A stretch of DNA of 64,000 bases from Insolitispirillum peregrinum (GTDB lineage Bacteria; Pseudomonadota; Alphaproteobacteria; Rhodospirillales; Rhodospirillaceae). Shown here piece by piece: positions 39,364 to 46,804 of the stretch. The stretch lies in assembly GCF_900156605.1 (NCBI RefSeq), contig NZ_FTOA01000003.1, positions 620,001 through 684,000 on the forward strand, written 5' to 3'. The number at the start of each line of letters is the position of its first letter. Positions within the stretch are counted from its first letter, which is position 1. The position numbers were made by a program, and so were the translations under genes. Below the pieces are notes generated by a model. That model was given only the letters and a program-made list of their open reading frames with translations. It searched no databases and was not told where the DNA came from.

Positions 39364-39882
39364 ATGATCTATGCGGTGGAATGCACCTTTACTGACGCCG
39401 ATAGCGAAGCCGAGTGGAACGATTTTTACAGCCTGGACAAGCTGCCTGCACTGTTGTCGGTGCGTGGTTTTCATACCTCCCAGCGGTTCCGGGCCCTGAG
39501 CCGGGGCTGCCCGGTCTATCTCGCCCTGCATTCGATTGATGGCCCTGAGGTGCTGAGCGGAGACGAGTACCGCCAAAAGGGCGGCGGGAATTTTGCGCGC
39601 TGGCAGCCCTGTATCACCGACTGGCACCGGGGCCTGTACAGCGGTCTCGAGCGCGCGCCCGCCATTGCGGATGGTGACTATCTGGCATCCAGCACCATCG
39701 GCCCCGAACCGTTTCGTGCATTGGGGCTGGTGCCTGCGGCGCTGCGGGCTGTTGCTCTGGCAACCGGCCCGGGATTTCGCTGGCTGGCGAAGGGGGAACG
39801 GGCAGCCCTGCCGGAGAGCACGCAGCTCCCGGACGGGGTGTCTGTCTATCTACCGATCACCGCACCACTAACCCCGCAGTGA
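39364..39882 (+). CDS. Conserved hypothetical protein, possible dimeric alpha-beta barrel
   Basis: 172 residues, not firmly recognised. The start MIYAVECTFTDADSEAEWND, followed by FYSLDKLPALLSVRGFHTSQRF, resembles the stress-responsive or EthD-like ferredoxin-fold proteins that bind small molecules as dimers. No signal peptide or membrane helix is seen. It is the first gene of a pair with the hydrolase at 39900 (17-bp gap), opposite a LysR regulator, which suggests a small catabolic or detoxification unit. Confidence 0.75.
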   Translation: MIYAVECTFTDADSEAEWNDFYSLDKLPALLSVRGFHTSQRFRALSRGCPVYLALHSIDGPEVLSGDEYRQKGGGNFARWQPCITDWHRGLYSGLERAPAIADGDYLASSTIGPEPFRALGLVPAALRAVALATGPGFRWLAKGERAALPESTQLPDGVSVYLPITAPLTPQ

Positions 39883-39899
39883 GGCCGGAAGGAAAGATC

Positions 39900-40760
39900 A
39901 TGTCCGTTGCTCCGTTTCCCAGCCAGCAGGTTGGAGATTTAACCATTACCGCCATCAGCGATGGCTATCTGCATGCCGGGTTCGAAATTCTCACCGATAT
40001 CGACCCTCTGGATGCCAGGCAGATGCAGGACAAGGCCGGGATCACCGACCATACCGCCATCCATATCAACGCCTATCTGCTGCGCGGCAGGGGGCAGACG
40101 ATCCTGATTGATGCCGGGGCCGGTGGTTTCAAGCAGTGGGGAGGCCAGCTTGTCACGCATCTGGCTCTGGCCGGGGTTCAGCCGGGCGACATTGACGCCG
40201 TGGTGCTGACCCATGCTCACCCGGATCACATCGGCGGAGTGCTGGATGCCGGGGGGAACGCCGTGTTCCCGCAGGCCGAGTTGATCGTTCACCAGCAGGA
40301 ACTGGCGTTCTGGCAGGATGACGGCAACCTGAGTCGCGCCCCCGAGCGGGCACACGGCAATTTCCTGCTGGCCCGGCGGGCGTTCGATGGCTATCGCGAC
40401 CGTTTACGCTGGTTTGATGGTGGTGACGTCCTGCCCGGCCTGACGGCGGTTCCGCTACCCGGACATACCGCCGGGCACATGGGCTATCGCCTTGATGATG
40501 GTGGCGAGGGCCTGTTGGTCTGGGGGGATGTGGTCCACTTCCCGCACATCCAGATCCCGCGTCCGGCAGTATCGATTGCCTTCGATCAGGATCAAGGTCT
40601 GGCCGCTGCGACACGGAAAACGCTGCTGGATTTTGTCAGTGCCGAGAGGCTGCTGGTTGCCGGTATGCACCTTGGGGAGGCCGGTTTCGCGCACATCCAG
40701 CGGGAAGGGGCCGGATACAGCGTGGAGTATCAGGGCGGGTTGCGGGAAGATTGCGCTTAG
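39900..40760 (+). CDS. Metallo-beta-lactamase-fold hydrolase
   Basis: 286 residues from the ATG at 39900, with AAGGAA 6 nt upstream. The zinc motif HAHPDH is in VVLTHAHPDHIGGVLDAGG, followed by LPGHTAGHMGYRLDDGG, the Asp/His region LVWGDVVHFPHIQ and the late His in LLVAGMHLGEAGF. This is the glyoxalase II/lactonase-like branch; no signal peptide is seen, so it is cytoplasmic. Substrate unknown; the neighbour and the LysR regulator suggest an inducible hydrolysis step. The TAG stop is also the first bases of a repeat. Confidence 0.88.
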   Translation: MSVAPFPSQQVGDLTITAISDGYLHAGFEILTDIDPLDARQMQDKAGITDHTAIHINAYLLRGRGQTILIDAGAGGFKQWGGQLVTHLALAGVQPGDIDAVVLTHAHPDHIGGVLDAGGNAVFPQAELIVHQQELAFWQDDGNLSRAPERAHGNFLLARRAFDGYRDRLRWFDGGDVLPGLTAVPLPGHTAGHMGYRLDDGGEGLLVWGDVVHFPHIQIPRPAVSIAFDQDQGLAAATRKTLLDFVSAERLLVAGMHLGEAGFAHIQREGAGYSVEYQGGLREDCA

Positions 40761-40851
40761 AGCGTTTTCACACTGAGCGAAAGCGCTCTCCGTTTTTCGT
40801 GCCGCATTTTCCGAGCCGTTGACCGTAAACAATCAACTTGAAAATGCTCTA
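40758..40851. repeat. 94-bp two-hairpin palindromic repeat, copy 3
   Basis: Same length and orientation as the 35277 copy, starting TAGAGC and ending GCTCTA. Hairpin 1 is AGAGCGTTTTC against GAAAGCGCTCT. Hairpin 2 is partly decayed (GTTGACCGTAAACAATCAAC), but the outer GCATTTTC/GAAAATGC stem is kept. The first three bases are the TAG stop of the hydrolase gene. It separates that gene from the zinc operon. Confidence 0.88.
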
Positions 40852-40893
40852 AGCGAGACTCTGGCGCAAAAGGGGGATTGCCAGAGGCAGGTA

Positions 40894-40940
40894 TTGTTAT
40901 GTTATAACGTCCGCTCTGAATGGATGTTATAACATAACAT
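40894..40940 (+). promoter_or_regulatory. Zur-type operator before znuCBA
   Basis: Two inverted copies of TGTTATGTTATAAC (40895-40908 and, reversed, 40926-40939), each with a GTTATAAC core. This matches the AT-rich palindromic Zur boxes known before alphaproteobacterial znu genes. Paired sites 17 bp apart suggest co-operative binding over the promoter. Zinc-dependent repression of the downstream operon is the expected outcome. The zur gene is not in the window. Confidence 0.8.
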
Positions 40941-40957
40941 TCGTAATCGCTGATGTG

Positions 40958-41104
40958 ATGATGATGCCCGCTTCCCCCCATTCCCCCGTGACCCCTTTTT
41001 TGTTGTGGAGCGCCGCGCAGCGGTTGCTGCTGGCGCTGGTGCTGTGTGTGCCGCTGTGGCTGGCCGTTGGCTGGGCGCTCGACTGGTGGGAGGCGGCTCC
41101 ATGA
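40958..41104 (+). CDS. Small membrane protein overlapping znuC
   Basis: Unannotated-type short frame of 48 codons (46-48 residues, since ATGATGATG offers three starts). It begins MPASPHSPVTPFLLWSAAQR after the start Mets, followed by one strong membrane helix (LLLALVLCVPLWLAVGW) and an acidic Trp-rich tail. It lies directly after the Zur operator, and its TGA overlaps the znuC ATG (ATGA), so it would be the first gene of the zinc operon. A role with the Znu transporter is inference; it may also only couple translation. Confidence 0.55.
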   Translation: MMMPASPHSPVTPFLLWSAAQRLLLALVLCVPLWLAVGWALDWWEAAP

Positions 41105-41871
41105 GCAGCGCTTTTCCCGGCCTGCGCCTGACCGACCTGACGCTGGGCTATGACCGCCACCCGGCGGTGCACCATGTCTCGGGGACCTTTGAGGCCGGGT
41201 CGTTGACGGCGATTGTCGGCCCCAACGGGGCGGGGAAAAGCACCCTGCTGAAAGGTATCAAGGGGCTGTTGCCGGTGCTGGGCGGGCGGATTGACTGCGG
41301 TGCCTGGGCATCGTCGGCGCTGGCCTATCTGCCGCAGCAGGCCGAGATTGAACATGATTTTCCGATTTCGGTGCTGGATGTGGTGCTGCTGGGACACTGG
41401 CAGACCATCGGCATGTTCCGGGCCGCCACCCGGACCATGCGCCAGCAGGCCGAAGACGCGCTGGCGGCTGTCGGGCTGGCGGGGTTTGAGCGGCGTCCGC
41501 TGGCTGCCTTGAGTGTGGGCCAGCGCCAGCGCGTTCTGTTTGCCCGGGTGTTGTTGCAGGACAGCCCGGTGATTTTGCTCGATGAACCGTTCAATGCGCT
41601 GGATGCACGCACCACCGCCGACCTGCTGGCACTGGTGCAGCGCTGGCACGGTGAAGGGCGGACGGTGATTGCCGTTCTGCATGATCTGGAGCAGGTGCGG
41701 CAGTATTTCCCCCGCACCCTGTTGCTGGCGCGGGAAGTGATCGGCTGGGGTGCCACCGCCGAGACACTGACCCGCGAGGCCTTGCTGCGGGCGCGGGCGA
41801 TGGGGGAGGCGTGGAGCGAGACGGCATCCTTGTGTGTCCGCCCACCGCTGGCCGACGAGGTGGCAGGATGA
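41101..41871 (+). CDS. znuC: Zinc ABC transporter ATP-binding protein
   Basis: 256 residues from the ATG at 41101 (GGGAGG upstream). Walker A IVGPNGAGKSTLLKGIKGLL, Q-loop YLPQQAEIEHDFPI, signature ALSVGQRQRVLFARVLL, Walker B VILLDEPFNALD and the switch His in VLHDLEQV are present. It energises ZnuB. It overlaps znuB by 4 bp (ATGA). The signature reads SVGQ rather than SGGQ, a common variant. Confidence 0.94.
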   Translation: MSSAFPGLRLTDLTLGYDRHPAVHHVSGTFEAGSLTAIVGPNGAGKSTLLKGIKGLLPVLGGRIDCGAWASSALAYLPQQAEIEHDFPISVLDVVLLGHWQTIGMFRAATRTMRQQAEDALAAVGLAGFERRPLAALSVGQRQRVLFARVLLQDSPVILLDEPFNALDARTTADLLALVQRWHGEGRTVIAVLHDLEQVRQYFPRTLLLAREVIGWGATAETLTREALLRARAMGEAWSETASLCVRPPLADEVAG

Positions 41872-42758
41872 GCGGCGAGCTGTGGACCACGCTTCAGGAT
41901 GCCGCTGTCGGATCGTTTGGCGACTATGCCTTCATGCGGCGGGCGCTGGTGGCCTGTCTGGCGCTGGCGATTGGCTGTGGCCCGGTGGGGGTGTTTCTGG
42001 TGTTGCGCCGGATGAGTCTGGTCGGCGATGCGATGAGCCATGCCATCCTGCCCGGTGCGGCGATCGGCTTTTTGCTTGGCGGCCTGTCGCTACCGGCGAT
42101 GAGCCTTGGCGGCTTTGTCGCCGGGCTGCTGGTGGCCCTGCTCGCCGGGCTGGTGGCGCGGATGACCCGGCTGCGCGAAGACGCCAGCTTTGCCGCCTTT
42201 TATCTGATCTCGCTGGCGCTGGGGGTGCTGATTGTCACCCTGCACGGCAGCACGGTCGATCTGATGCATGTGCTGTTCGGCACCATTCTGGCGGTGGACG
42301 ATACCGCCTTGCTGCTGGTGGCCGGGATTTCCAGCCTGACCGTTTGTGTCTTTGCGCTGATGTACCGCCCGCTGGTGGTGGAATGCTTTGATCCCGGTTT
42401 TTTGCGGGCGCAGGGCGGTGGCGGTGGGGTGATCCATCTGCTGTTTCTGGCGCTGGTGGTGCTGAATCTGGTCGCCGGTTTTCAGGCGCTGGGAACGTTG
42501 ATGGCGGTCGGGATGATGATGTTGCCCGCTGCCACCGCTCGCCTGTGGGCCCGGCAGGTGCCGGGACTGATCGCCGTGGCGATGGTGATCGCCTTTTTGT
42601 CCGGCTATGGCGGTCTGGTGCTGTCCTTTGCCTGGAACCTGCCATCCGGCCCGGCCATCGTGCTGATGGCGGGGGTCTTTTACCTGATATCGCTGCTGGT
42701 CGGGCCGGTGGGGGGCGTTTTGCCCCGCCTGCTGCCCCGCTCTCATCTGGAGGCTTGA
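41868..42758 (+). CDS. znuB: Zinc ABC transporter permease
   Basis: 296 residues with about eight membrane helices; ABC-3 family permease. RRALVACLALAIGCGPVGVF near the N-terminus is followed by LRRMSLVGDAMSHAILPGAA, the conserved cytoplasmic coupling motif of metal-type permeases. Coupled to znuC by ATGA and followed by znuA after 3 bp. Manganese transport by such permeases is possible, but the Zur box and His-rich ZnuA favour zinc. Confidence 0.94.
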   Translation: MSGELWTTLQDAAVGSFGDYAFMRRALVACLALAIGCGPVGVFLVLRRMSLVGDAMSHAILPGAAIGFLLGGLSLPAMSLGGFVAGLLVALLAGLVARMTRLREDASFAAFYLISLALGVLIVTLHGSTVDLMHVLFGTILAVDDTALLLVAGISSLTVCVFALMYRPLVVECFDPGFLRAQGGGGGVIHLLFLALVVLNLVAGFQALGTLMAVGMMMLPAATARLWARQVPGLIAVAMVIAFLSGYGGLVLSFAWNLPSGPAIVLMAGVFYLISLLVGPVGGVLPRLLPRSHLEA

Positions 42759-42761
42759 AGT

Positions 42762-43724
42762 ATGTTGAAGAAACTCTCTGTCGCGGCGGTGGCGGCGACG
42801 GTGATGCTGGGATCGCTGCCCGCCTTTGCCGAACCGCTGAAGGTGGTGGCCAGCTTTTCCATCCTCGGCGACATGGTGCGTGAAATCGGTGGCGATGCGG
42901 TCAGCGTTACCACACTGGTCGGGCCAGATGGTGATGCCCACGTTTACCAGCCGACGCCGTCCGACGCCCAGGCGGTTGCCGGGGCCGAAATGGTGATCCT
43001 CAACGGGCTGGGCTTTGAGCCGTGGAGCGAGCGTCTGTTGTCGGCCTCGGGCACCAAGGCTGCGGTGGTCACCGCCTCGCACGGGGTGACGCCGCGGGAG
43101 ATGGCCGATGAGGATGACGATCACGCCAAACATGACGATCACGCCAAACATGACGATCATGCGAAGCATGAGGACCATCACCACCACGGCAACACCGACC
43201 CGCACGCCTGGCAGGACCTGAAGAACGGCCAGATGTACGTGGCGACCATCGCCAAGGCGCTGGAAGCGGCCCGTCCGGCAGAGGCCAGTGCGATTGCCGC
43301 CCGTGCCGAAAGCTACCGTGCGCGTCTGGAAACCCTTGATGGCTGGGTGCGCAGCGAGCTGGCCAGCATTCCGGCAGCGCAGCGCAAACTGATCACCAGC
43401 CATGATGCCTTTGGCTATTTCGGTGCCGCCTATGGCGTTGAATTCCTTGCCCCGATGGGTCTCAGCACCGAAGCTGAACCGACGCCGAAGGATGTCGCCC
43501 GGCTGGTCAAGCAGATGAAGGCCGAAAAGGTCCGCGCGGTGTTTCTTGAAAACATGAGCGATCCGCGTCTGGTCAAGCAACTGGCCAAGGACGCCAAGGG
43601 GGTGGTTGGCGGCACGCTGTACGCCGATGCCCTGTCTGCTGCCGATGGCCCCGCCGCGACCTATGAGGCGATGTTCCGCTCCAACGTCAAGGCGCTGAAG
43701 GACACGTTGCTGGCTGGACACTAG
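42762..43724 (+). CDS. znuA: Zinc-binding periplasmic protein with His-rich loop
   Basis: 320 residues. The signal peptide is about 1-23 (MLKKLSVAAVAATVML, cleaved after AFA). The cluster A-I fold has His ligands in DGDAHVYQPTPSD (H60), NTDPHAW and SHDAFGYFG. An inserted acidic/His loop at about 117-143 contains three copies of the six-residue unit HAKHDD or HAKHED, encoded by near-identical 18-bp repeats, then HHHH. The loop is thought in homologues to scavenge or sense zinc. Captured zinc is delivered to ZnuB. Confidence 0.95.
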   Translation: MLKKLSVAAVAATVMLGSLPAFAEPLKVVASFSILGDMVREIGGDAVSVTTLVGPDGDAHVYQPTPSDAQAVAGAEMVILNGLGFEPWSERLLSASGTKAAVVTASHGVTPREMADEDDDHAKHDDHAKHDDHAKHEDHHHHGNTDPHAWQDLKNGQMYVATIAKALEAARPAEASAIAARAESYRARLETLDGWVRSELASIPAAQRKLITSHDAFGYFGAAYGVEFLAPMGLSTEAEPTPKDVARLVKQMKAEKVRAVFLENMSDPRLVKQLAKDAKGVVGGTLYADALSAADGPAATYEAMFRSNVKALKDTLLAGH

Positions 43725-43731
43725 GCTCGAG

Positions 43732-44024
43732 ACACGATCTGACCCAACAGATAACGATGTCTGCGAGTGCAACAGCCGCGGCGAAGTTAGCAGTGAGTTT
43801 GTCGCAGTGGGTAGCGATGCAGCGAATATTCTTGAGCTGACAGAGCATGCGCTCAATGAGATTATGCTGCTGGTAAGCGTTGGTATTAAAGAGGTGCCAA
43901 CGTTTCCGCATCAGATTGTTGAGAATTACCGGGAATACGCTGCGTTCGAGCAAAAATTGGCGTAGCTTATTGTCGTCGTCGGCTATATCGGCTGTGCACA
44001 GCCGTTCCAGGGGGGCTGCGCCAA
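43732..44024 (-). pseudogene. IS5-family (IS427-like) transposase 3' remnant
   Basis: The leftward frame reads NLIERMLCQLKNIRCIATHC then DKLTANFAAAVALADIVICW. This is the conserved C-terminal YREK-containing end of IS5/IS427-type DDE transposases. Upstream coding (ADDDNKLRQFLLERS) continues to about 44024, where the left end of the IS3 element interrupts it. The N-terminal two thirds are missing, so it is dead. Confidence 0.8.
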
Positions 44025-44100
44025 TGGTAATCCCCCCCCCCTGAAATTAAGTGGATGCTAGAGTAGAATTTTCTCGGGCTATCGGACGAGGGGAATTCAC

Positions 44101-44448
44101 ATGAAATCAAGCCGATATACAGAAACCCAGATCATCGCGATCCTGCGGCAGGCAGAAGGCGGCATACTGATTGCTGAGCTTTGCCGTGAGCATGGGATGA
44201 GCAGCGCATCTTTTTATAAATGGCGAGCCAAATATGGCGGCATGGATGCGGCAATGATCAGCCAAATGAAGGCGATGGAAGAATAAAACCGTCGCCTGAA
44301 GTAGATGTATGCGGATTTGAGTATGCAAAACGATTTGCTGAAGGAAGCCCTCGGAAAAAGTAGGCGGGCCATCTCAACGTCGGGAGATGGCAGAAACGGC
44401 AGTAAAGCAACGGAACGTCAGCATTGCGCTGGCTTGCCGGACTTTTGA
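44101..44448 (+). pseudogene. IS3-family OrfA with two nonsense codons
   Basis: Starts MKSSRYTETQIIAILRQAEG, the IS3 OrfA helix-turn-helix, with ELCREHGMSSASFYKWRAKY. TAA at 44284-44286 and TAG at 44302-44304 interrupt the leucine-zipper region; between and after them NRRLK and [18 protein letters not shown] continue in frame. The intact relative should read EENRRLKK there. The protein would be cut to 61 residues. Confidence 0.88.
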
Positions 44449-45187
44449 CGTCAGCGAAACCTGTTATCGGTATCGCCCGAAGCTCAAGGATGAGAATGAG
44501 GTGATCGCCGATCTGCTGACAGGACTGACGGACGTACGCAAAACGTGGGGATTTGGCCTGTGCTTCTTGCATTTACGCAACGTGAAGGGCTATCGCTGGA
44601 ATCACAAAAGGGTTTACAGGGTTTATTGCCAGCTTGAACTGAATCTGCGGATCAAACCCCGCAAGCGTTTGAAGCGGGACAAGCCTGATGCCTTGGCCGT
44701 TCCAGATGCCCCCAACGTGACGTGGTCGATGGACTTCATGGCTGATCGCCTGGGAGATGGCAGAGCGTTCCGATTACTGAACGTTCTGGACGACTTCAAC
44801 TGTGAAGGGCTGGGAATTGAGGTCGATTTTTCACTCCCTGCAGAACGAGTTATCCACAGCTTGAACCGCATCATCGAATGGCGCGGCAAGCCCCGGATGA
44901 TCCGGGTTGATAACGGCCCGGAGTACATCAGCGAAAAGCTGAAGGAATGGGCGGGAAGGCAAGGGATCAAAATCCAGCACATTCAGCTGGGACAGCCTCA
45001 GCAGAACGCCTACGTAGAGCGATACAACCGGACCGTCCGGCACGAATGGCTGGACCAATGCATCATTGCAAGCATCAAAGAGGCACAGCATCAGGCAACG
45101 CAATGGCTATGGACTTATAACAATGACCGCCCCAACATGAGGATCGGTGGTATCACGCCTGTTATGAAACTGAACATGGCCGGATAA
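44387..45187 (+). CDS. IS3-family OrfB (DDE integrase domain)
   Basis: 266 residues, open throughout. The HTH_21 part is [20 protein letters not shown]. The rve-type core has Asp in [11 protein letters not shown], Asp in [12 protein letters not shown] and Glu in [16 protein letters not shown], so the catalytic triad is intact. In-frame codons upstream of the ATG continue as GPSQRRE, showing that it is normally made as an OrfAB frameshift fusion. Without a working OrfA it is unlikely to transpose alone. Confidence 0.92.
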   Translation: MAETAVKQRNVSIALACRTFDVSETCYRYRPKLKDENEVIADLLTGLTDVRKTWGFGLCFLHLRNVKGYRWNHKRVYRVYCQLELNLRIKPRKRLKRDKPDALAVPDAPNVTWSMDFMADRLGDGRAFRLLNVLDDFNCEGLGIEVDFSLPAERVIHSLNRIIEWRGKPRMIRVDNGPEYISEKLKEWAGRQGIKIQHIQLGQPQQNAYVERYNRTVRHEWLDQCIIASIKEAQHQATQWLWTYNNDRPNMRIGGITPVMKLNMAG

Positions 45188-45295
45188 CTCTACTGCGGCA
45201 CCCTATTAAAAAGGGGAGGATTACCAGAAATTCATCGACTTATGAGTGTATTTAATGAATTCTACTGCTCCGGTAAACCGCGATAGAGTGCTCAA

Positions 45296-45949
45296 ATGAC
45301 CAGTCAACCTTCAACGAAAAAAAACAACTTCTTCGCAGATGTACATATTCCCACAGTAATAGGCGGAGCTTTTGGTGCGATTGTGGGCCTTATTGGGGGG
45401 GCCACATTTAGCTTGACCATTGAGGCCTGTAGCACCCTTCGTAATACGGACCTTGCCCAATGGATTGGTGGCATAGGTGCTGCTCTTGCTGCTTTTATAG
45501 CTGTTGGCGTTGGCATATTCCAACACACGCAAGCCCGCTCTCTTTGGAAAAAAAGCAACGAAGTAAGGAATTCTGATAAAAGAGAACATGAAATAAGGAG
45601 TGCTCATCTTGTTTGTGGTCAGATAGAAATACTTTATCAGTCTATTGAACTTTTTATGCCTTTTATCCAGAATATAAATGGTCGTAACGAGCCGGCGGAA
45701 AGGGCGCAGTCATATATTCGTAGAGTTGTAGATATGAATTTTGCTATTCTTGTTGAGAAATCTTTATTAATTCCGGAGTGTAATAGAAAAATAGTAGATG
45801 CAATAAGGGAAATTATAAAAATTGATTTAATTCTTCATTCTTCTGGTTATGAACAGAGAAAAAATGATATGATAAAATGCATGGGAATCGCAATGAGTCA
45901 ATTGGAATGCGCCAAGAAAATAATGAAGGGTCAATACATTAGTGATTAG
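45296..45949 (+). CDS. AT-rich passenger gene: two-helix membrane protein
   Basis: 217 residues of unknown function. Two hydrophobic segments lie near the N-terminus (about 18-40, PTVIGGAFGAIVGLIGGATF; about 54-75, WIGGIGAALAAFIAVGVGIF). A mostly helical polar domain of about 140 residues then contains VCGQIEILYQSIELFMPFIQ. Base composition is much more AT-rich than its neighbours, and it is trapped between IS3 and IS5 remnants, so it was probably acquired. The two-TM plus helical-domain layout recalls small accessory membrane proteins but no specific family. Confidence 0.75.
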   Translation: MTSQPSTKKNNFFADVHIPTVIGGAFGAIVGLIGGATFSLTIEACSTLRNTDLAQWIGGIGAALAAFIAVGVGIFQHTQARSLWKKSNEVRNSDKREHEIRSAHLVCGQIEILYQSIELFMPFIQNINGRNEPAERAQSYIRRVVDMNFAILVEKSLLIPECNRKIVDAIREIIKIDLILHSSGYEQRKNDMIKCMGIAMSQLECAKKIMKGQYISD

Positions 45950-46009
45950 GTTGACCCCTCAGGAGCTTGAGCACTTCACCAAAGCGCTGCCTCCTGCTTA
46001 GAGTCTGTC

Positions 46010-46526
46010 CGCAAAGTTCCCTATTACTTTCTGTTCCTTGCGATCCTGCGTAGCATGAGGCGGATCAGAGCCAAGAGCCAAGAGCCAAACGCAGGAAGGC
46101 CAGCGACATCTTGGACAGGTTCTCAAAGTCTTTGGCGAGACGACGACAATGCCCCAGCCAACCGAAGGTACGCTCAATGATCCAGCGCTTTTGCAGAACC
46201 TTGAAGCCCTTGGTTGTGTCGGAATGCATGACGATTTCCAGATGACAAGCCCCCAGTTCCCGCACCGCCGCCATCGGCGAAGACCCGTTCGATGAACGGA
46301 AATAAGCGGCGAGCCTCCTTCAACACCGACAGCGCACCGTCGTGGTCTTGGATGTCGGCGGGCTGGATGTGGGCCTCCAGAAACATACCAAGCGTATCGA
46401 CGACGATATGCCGCTTCTTGCCTTTGACCTTTTTTCCTGCGTCGTAGCCGGACAGATCGATCCCCCCCCTTTTTTCATGCCCTTGACGCTTTGGCTATTG
46501 ATGATCACGATTGTCGGGCTGGACAC
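46010..46526 (-). pseudogene. IS5-family transposase remnant with frameshifts
   Basis: Leftward pieces in different frames form one transposase: IINSQSVKGMKK, then GYDAGKKVKGKKRHIVVDTL and ADIQDHDGALSVLKEARRLF, then KRWIIERTFGWLGHCRRLAK with DFENLSKMSLAFLRLA. The first frameshift falls at the G7/A6 run near 46463. The second follows IERVFADGG near 46270. The N-terminal part is absent. The right edge is fused to the IS481 fragment. Confidence 0.88.
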
Positions 46527-46804
46527 CTCAGGCCAACGGGCAGGTGGAGCGAATGAACCGCACCATCAAGGAAGCCACCGTCAAGCGCTACCACTACGAC
46601 AGCCATCACAAGTTTGAGGAACATCTCGGAGACTTCATCGGCGCATACAATTTTGGCAGGTGCTTGAAGACGCTCAAAGGGCTTACGCCATACGAATACA
46701 TCTGCAAAATCTGGACTCCTGAGCCTGAATGCTTCAGAATTGATCCGACCCATCAAATGCCGGGACTAAACACTGTTTCTACGGAAACCAGTTCTCTCTG
46801 CTAA
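46523..46804 (+). pseudogene. IS481-family transposase 3' fragment
   Basis: The rightward frame from TPQANGQVERMNRTIKEAT onwards, with AYNFGRCLKTLKGLTPYEYI and HQMPGLNT, is the C-terminal end of an IS481-type transposase with its last catalytic Glu. Everything upstream is replaced by the IS5 remnant, with a sharp junction near 46523-46527. Its TAA abuts the TAG stop of the GGDEF/EAL gene. Confidence 0.88.

Larger units (their letters stand above)
44025..45226 (+). mobile_element. IS3-family insertion sequence (decayed)
   Basis: 1202 bp bounded by TGGTAATCC (44025-44033) and GGATTACCA (45218-45226), with the TG...CA ends typical of IS3. It carries orfA and orfB in the usual overlapping order with an A5G slippery run near 44355. 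The left end contains a run of ten Cs, an expansion relative to the CCTCCCC of the right end. No clear target duplication was seen, and orfA has two stops, so it is probably immobile. It is inserted into an older IS5 remnant. Confidence 0.85.

Noticed and set aside
43137-43184. CRISPR-like short direct repeats
   Set aside because: The three 18-bp repeats are in frame within znuA and encode its His-rich loop; there are no spacers or cas genes.
44284-44304. Stop codons in IS3 orfA as programmed readthrough or recoding
   Set aside because: Two different stops (TAA and TAG) close together in a zipper region, in an element surrounded by other decayed IS; simple decay is more likely.
46511-46804. 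IS481 frame as an intact small transposase gene
   Set aside because: Only the C-terminal end of the family is present, starting at a junction with another IS; the helix-turn-helix and two catalytic Asp residues are missing.
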